A stretch of DNA of 64,000 bases from Bombardia bombarda (taxonomy: Eukaryota; Ascomycota; Sordariomycetes; Sordariales; Lasiosphaeriaceae), in contig JAULSR010000003.1 of the NCBI GenBank assembly GCA_030512295.1, positions 310,001-374,000 on the forward strand, read 5' to 3'. Below are positions 61,439 through 64,000 of this stretch, piece after piece. Each line of letters starts with the position of its first letter. The stretch's first letter is position 1. The notes under the pieces were generated by a model that saw only the letters and a program-made list of their open reading frames with translations, was not told where the DNA came from and searched no databases. A program made the translations under genes and the position numbers.

Positions 61439-62643
61439 ATGGAGACGCAGACCCGGTTGCGACCGAACCTCAAGCCGGTATGGATCGACCGAAGCCCGTC
61501 GGGCTATGCCAAACCATCTCACTACTCAGCCCGCAGCCCGATGTATTCATCTGCTTTGAGATCACCAGGCATGCCTAGCCCTATATATCCGACCTCGCCT
61601 GGATACGACCTGGCAATGAGACGCCATGAACGCGCCATGGTGGACAGCTTTGACCAGCGAGGGAGATCGTTGCACGCAGAACCGCTGACTGCTCGGAGCC
61701 TGGGCCGCTCTCTCTCTCCCATTGTGGAGCAAAACTCGATATCTCGACGGGCCTCCATGGCCGGTTTGTCTCCCCGTCATGCTCCCGGTCGGTCTCCATA
61801 TTCGCCTGGCCGCAGGCCGATGCAGTATCCGAGAAGACCAACTCTTGCGGCTGAGACGCGATCTATCCTCCTTTCTGGGTTTCCTGATGGTCTGCCAGCC
61901 ACCTCAGAATCCCGTGCTACGGCTACTAGAAGTGTCGTGGAGCAACGTCGCCGATCCCTGCCGGCATCTCTACCAGCTATACGCCGAGGCAGCCAGCAGC
62001 GGCGGCATGAGCTTCAGGCTTGGGGCCATGTCTTCTTTGGAAACGGAACTGATGCGGATTGTTTTGTGTCACCCGTGGCTCTCCGCAGACCCAGCGAGGC
62101 CTCCTCTACCGATGAAGCCTCTCCCTCCAAGGAGACAATGGACTTTGCAAAAGACGGACATGGAAAGGTGACGATCCGCGCTCGGGTCCGCCCTCGTGCG
62201 CTAGACCGAAAGCCATTCCTTCTGCAGCGCACATTCGACAGAGACGAGCTCCGAGCCTGTATCCCAGAGTCTGAGCCCGCGTTGGAAGGCACCCGAAGAC
62301 TTTCAGTAGACTCTAGTGGTCGACGGTCTTCGGAACTCGACAAGGCTCCTATTCGAGGCATTAGCACAACACCCATTCGTACGTAGCCCTCTCTTCCCCC
62401 TCCCAGTACACATGGTAGTTAGTAATACTAACATCTTAGCTAGATCTGAACTATGCTCGTGTCTATTTCCCCATTCTCGCTGCGCTCATCTATTCCACCT
62501 TTATCCATACCGGGGACATAATTGATTTCCCGCTGCCTCATCCAGAGGCCTGGAGCCAGACGGTTGCACATACCTATACCGGCCAAGGAGAGCTGACCGA
62601 GGCCATAAGACAAAACATACTGTATCTAGGTGGTAAGGTTTGA
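61439..62643 (+). CDS. Conserved fungal protein of unknown function
   Basis: Two exons, 61439-62378 and 62444-62643 (65-nt intron, donor GTACGT, branch ACTAACA), 379 aa. The first exon alone would end six bases into the intron; splicing gives ...TTPIHLNYARVYFPILAAL, a conserved C-terminal block continuing IDFPLPHPEAWSQTVAHTYT and EAIRQNILYLGGKV. The N-terminal half is Ser/Pro/Arg-rich (repeated SP and RRxS motifs, candidate kinase sites). A second conserved block is around VVEQRRRSLPASLPAIRRGS then RHELQAWGHVFFGN. I recognise the pattern from filamentous ascomycete proteins annotated as hypothetical; no catalytic motif or transmembrane segment is evident. Two possible acceptors lie four bases apart (TTAG at 62439, CTAG at 62443); only the second keeps the conserved tail. 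Confidence 0.85.
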
Positions 62644-63144
62644 ATGGAGAAGGGCTAGCCTGTCATCTTGTTCCATTAGTGCGTGTTGCCACGAGACCTT
62701 TTGGTAGGAGGGGGCAACGTTTAATAATACTACTGCTCGCGGCTCCGAGGTTGGAAGAGACTGGAGAAGATTGGCTCATAATTACAAATCTACATGCGCA
62801 CCTGGCACTAGTATCTTGTCCACTGCCTTATCTCTGACCTGCCCTAAGGTATCTTTGATGGCAAAAACTCTATTCCTGTCACTTGACACGGATGCTCAAA
62901 CCCCCTCACGAAACAGAGTTCACCTAGCGACTGTCCAGCCTCAACCCAGCCCGGGCGAACTGCTAGAGCAATTATCTAGCGTCGTGAGACTCGCTTTCCA
63001 CACATCCACAAGTCTCTCTCTATATCAACCACCACGCACCCGGACTGCTACTTGTCAGTTCTAGAAAGGATCATCAACATCATCATCATCTATCACCATC
63101 ATGGAGCGCCGCCAGAGCTCCAGCCTGCCAGATCCAACTTCTTC
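62644..63144. promoter_or_regulatory. Intergenic region and leader of the P-loop gene
   Basis: Spacer between two tandem genes, with CA/ATC-rich leader sequence near 63000-63100 (tandem ATC at 63071-63090). No separate gene is supported. Confidence 0.5.
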
Positions 63145-63148
63145 ATGA
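63101..63148 (+). promoter_or_regulatory. Upstream ORF overlapping the P-loop gene start
   Basis: ATG at 63101 in a strong context (ATCATGG) opens a 15-codon frame whose TGA (63146-63148) overlaps the main ATG (63145) as ATGA. The main ATG has a weak context (TTCATGA). Confidence 0.5.
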
Positions 63149-64000
63149 AACGCTTAGCTCCCACCAGAGCAGCGGCACCACAACCATTCCTGCCTCCCCA
63201 AGATGTCTTTGGCCGCCCCATGGACCCGGCCCCTGCGCCTCTGGTCTACATCAACGGCTGGCCCGGCGTCGGCAAGGAGGCCGTTGCCGAGTGCCTCACG
63301 CTGCTCCTCGGCCGCGACAAGAGCCTGCTCGTCGACATCCGCAGCGTCGGCCATGGCCACGACAATAATAACAACAAGAATGGCCATGGCCACCATCAGC
63401 TACTGCCTCTGACGCCAGAACATCCCAGCTACTTTGACTTTGACCCCTCAAATTCTACTTCGTCTTCTTCAACTTACCACCCGCCAAGCCCCCCTGCAGC
63501 GACAGGAACCTCGCCCGTCTGCTCTACCTCGCGTCCAACGTCCCCCGCATCGCCGTCCTCGCGTCCTGCGCACCCGACACACCAGCAGGACGCGCCGCCA
63601 TCCGCACCTTCCAGACTGCCGCCTCCGTTGCCAGCCGCCTGTTCATCACCGTGACACTTACATGCGAGCCGGCCGAGCACATGCGTCGCGCGCAGAGCCT
63701 GCAGCGACAGTGCAGCTACAAGACACGGAGCATTGATAGAACGACTGCTAGAGCAGCAGCCGCGGCGACGGCGGTGAGGGCAGGAGGAAGCGGGAGTGGA
63801 AGTGGAAGTGTTGGATACCACCAGACAACACTCGCACGGCCGCTCGGTCGTGACGAGGTGTTGACGGTGGACGTTACGACCTCGTCGGCCTTTGAGACGG
63901 CGCTGAAGATTGTTGACTTCATCAACAAGCTGGTTGTGGAGCGGGACACGGAGCTCTGCAGCAGTGCCGTGACGACGCCGCTTGAGTGTGCCGGGTCCGA
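63145..64000 (+). CDS. P-loop NTPase, truncated by window end; frame broken once
   Basis: Starts MKRLAPTRAAAPQPFLP. A Walker A motif lies in YINGWPGVGKEAVAECLTLL (about residues 36-55), as in small P-loop kinase-like proteins of fungi that resemble the adenylate-kinase/zeta-type group; no Walker B is certain. Asn/His-rich low complexity follows (about 75-90). At the C6 run 63489-63494 the frame changes by a single missing base; beyond it the +2 frame reads DRNLARLLYLASNVPRIAVL, RLFITVTLTCEPAEHMRRAQ, SLQRQCSYK, then an Ala/Gly/Ser linker and TALKIVDFINKLV. Both sides look authentic, so this is one gene. It runs off the window at 64000 with no stop. The substrate and role are unknown; the family is rarely characterised. 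Confidence 0.75.

Overview
This is a gene-dense piece of a nuclear chromosome from a filamentous ascomycete (Pezizomycotina). I infer a Sordariomycete from the protein types, the short introns (about 50-100 nt, GTRNGT donors, CTAAC/CTGAC branch sites), long untranslated leaders, CA/CAG-rich low-complexity tracts and recurrent TACCTAGGTA intergenic palindromes. Nothing looks bacterial or organellar, and I saw no intact transposon, rRNA or tRNA gene. Exon structures were worked out by reading splice sites and checking that frames join; every complete model closes to a whole number of codons once the frameshifts noted below are allowed for.

Layout. 0.3-5.7 kb: a raffinose-synthase/Sip1-type glycoside hydrolase (-) diverges from the beta subunit of mitochondrial processing peptidase (+). 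5.7-12.4 kb: long gene-poor stretch. 12.4-24 kb: membrane RING-H2 protein (+), GPALPP1/DUF3752 protein (-), CORVET subunit VPS8 (+), and PIG-P/GPI19 (+). 24.6-32.7 kb: ARP4 (+), D-serine dehydratase (-), TAF1 (+). 32.7-39.4 kb: second long gene-poor stretch with a GT microsatellite and one copy of a dispersed repeat. 39.4-55.3 kb: RLM1-type MADS-box factor (+), FRG1-like protein (-) divergent from a 2-oxoglutarate/Fe(II) oxygenase (+), a CAX-type Ca2+/H+ exchanger (-) and a KIN4-like kinase (-). 55.3-64 kb: gene-poor stretch with the second repeat copy, GWT1 (-), a conserved fungal protein of unknown function (+), and a P-loop NTPase cut off by the window end.

Most genes are unrelated housekeeping functions. 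The only pathway links I see are two GPI-anchor steps (GPI19 and GWT1) and the cell-wall-integrity regulator RLM1, which is ordinary linkage and not a cluster. The most notable observations are: (i) four genes carry five reading-frame breaks, each explained by one missing base in or near a C/G run of 5-6; (ii) a probable 3-nucleotide microexon in the exchanger; (iii) a GC-AG intron in the D-serine dehydratase; (iv) upstream ORFs whose stop overlaps or abuts the main start in three genes; (v) one 12-base palindrome shared by two divergent promoters; (vi) a diverged repeat pair 23 kb apart with C-to-T/G-to-A biased differences.
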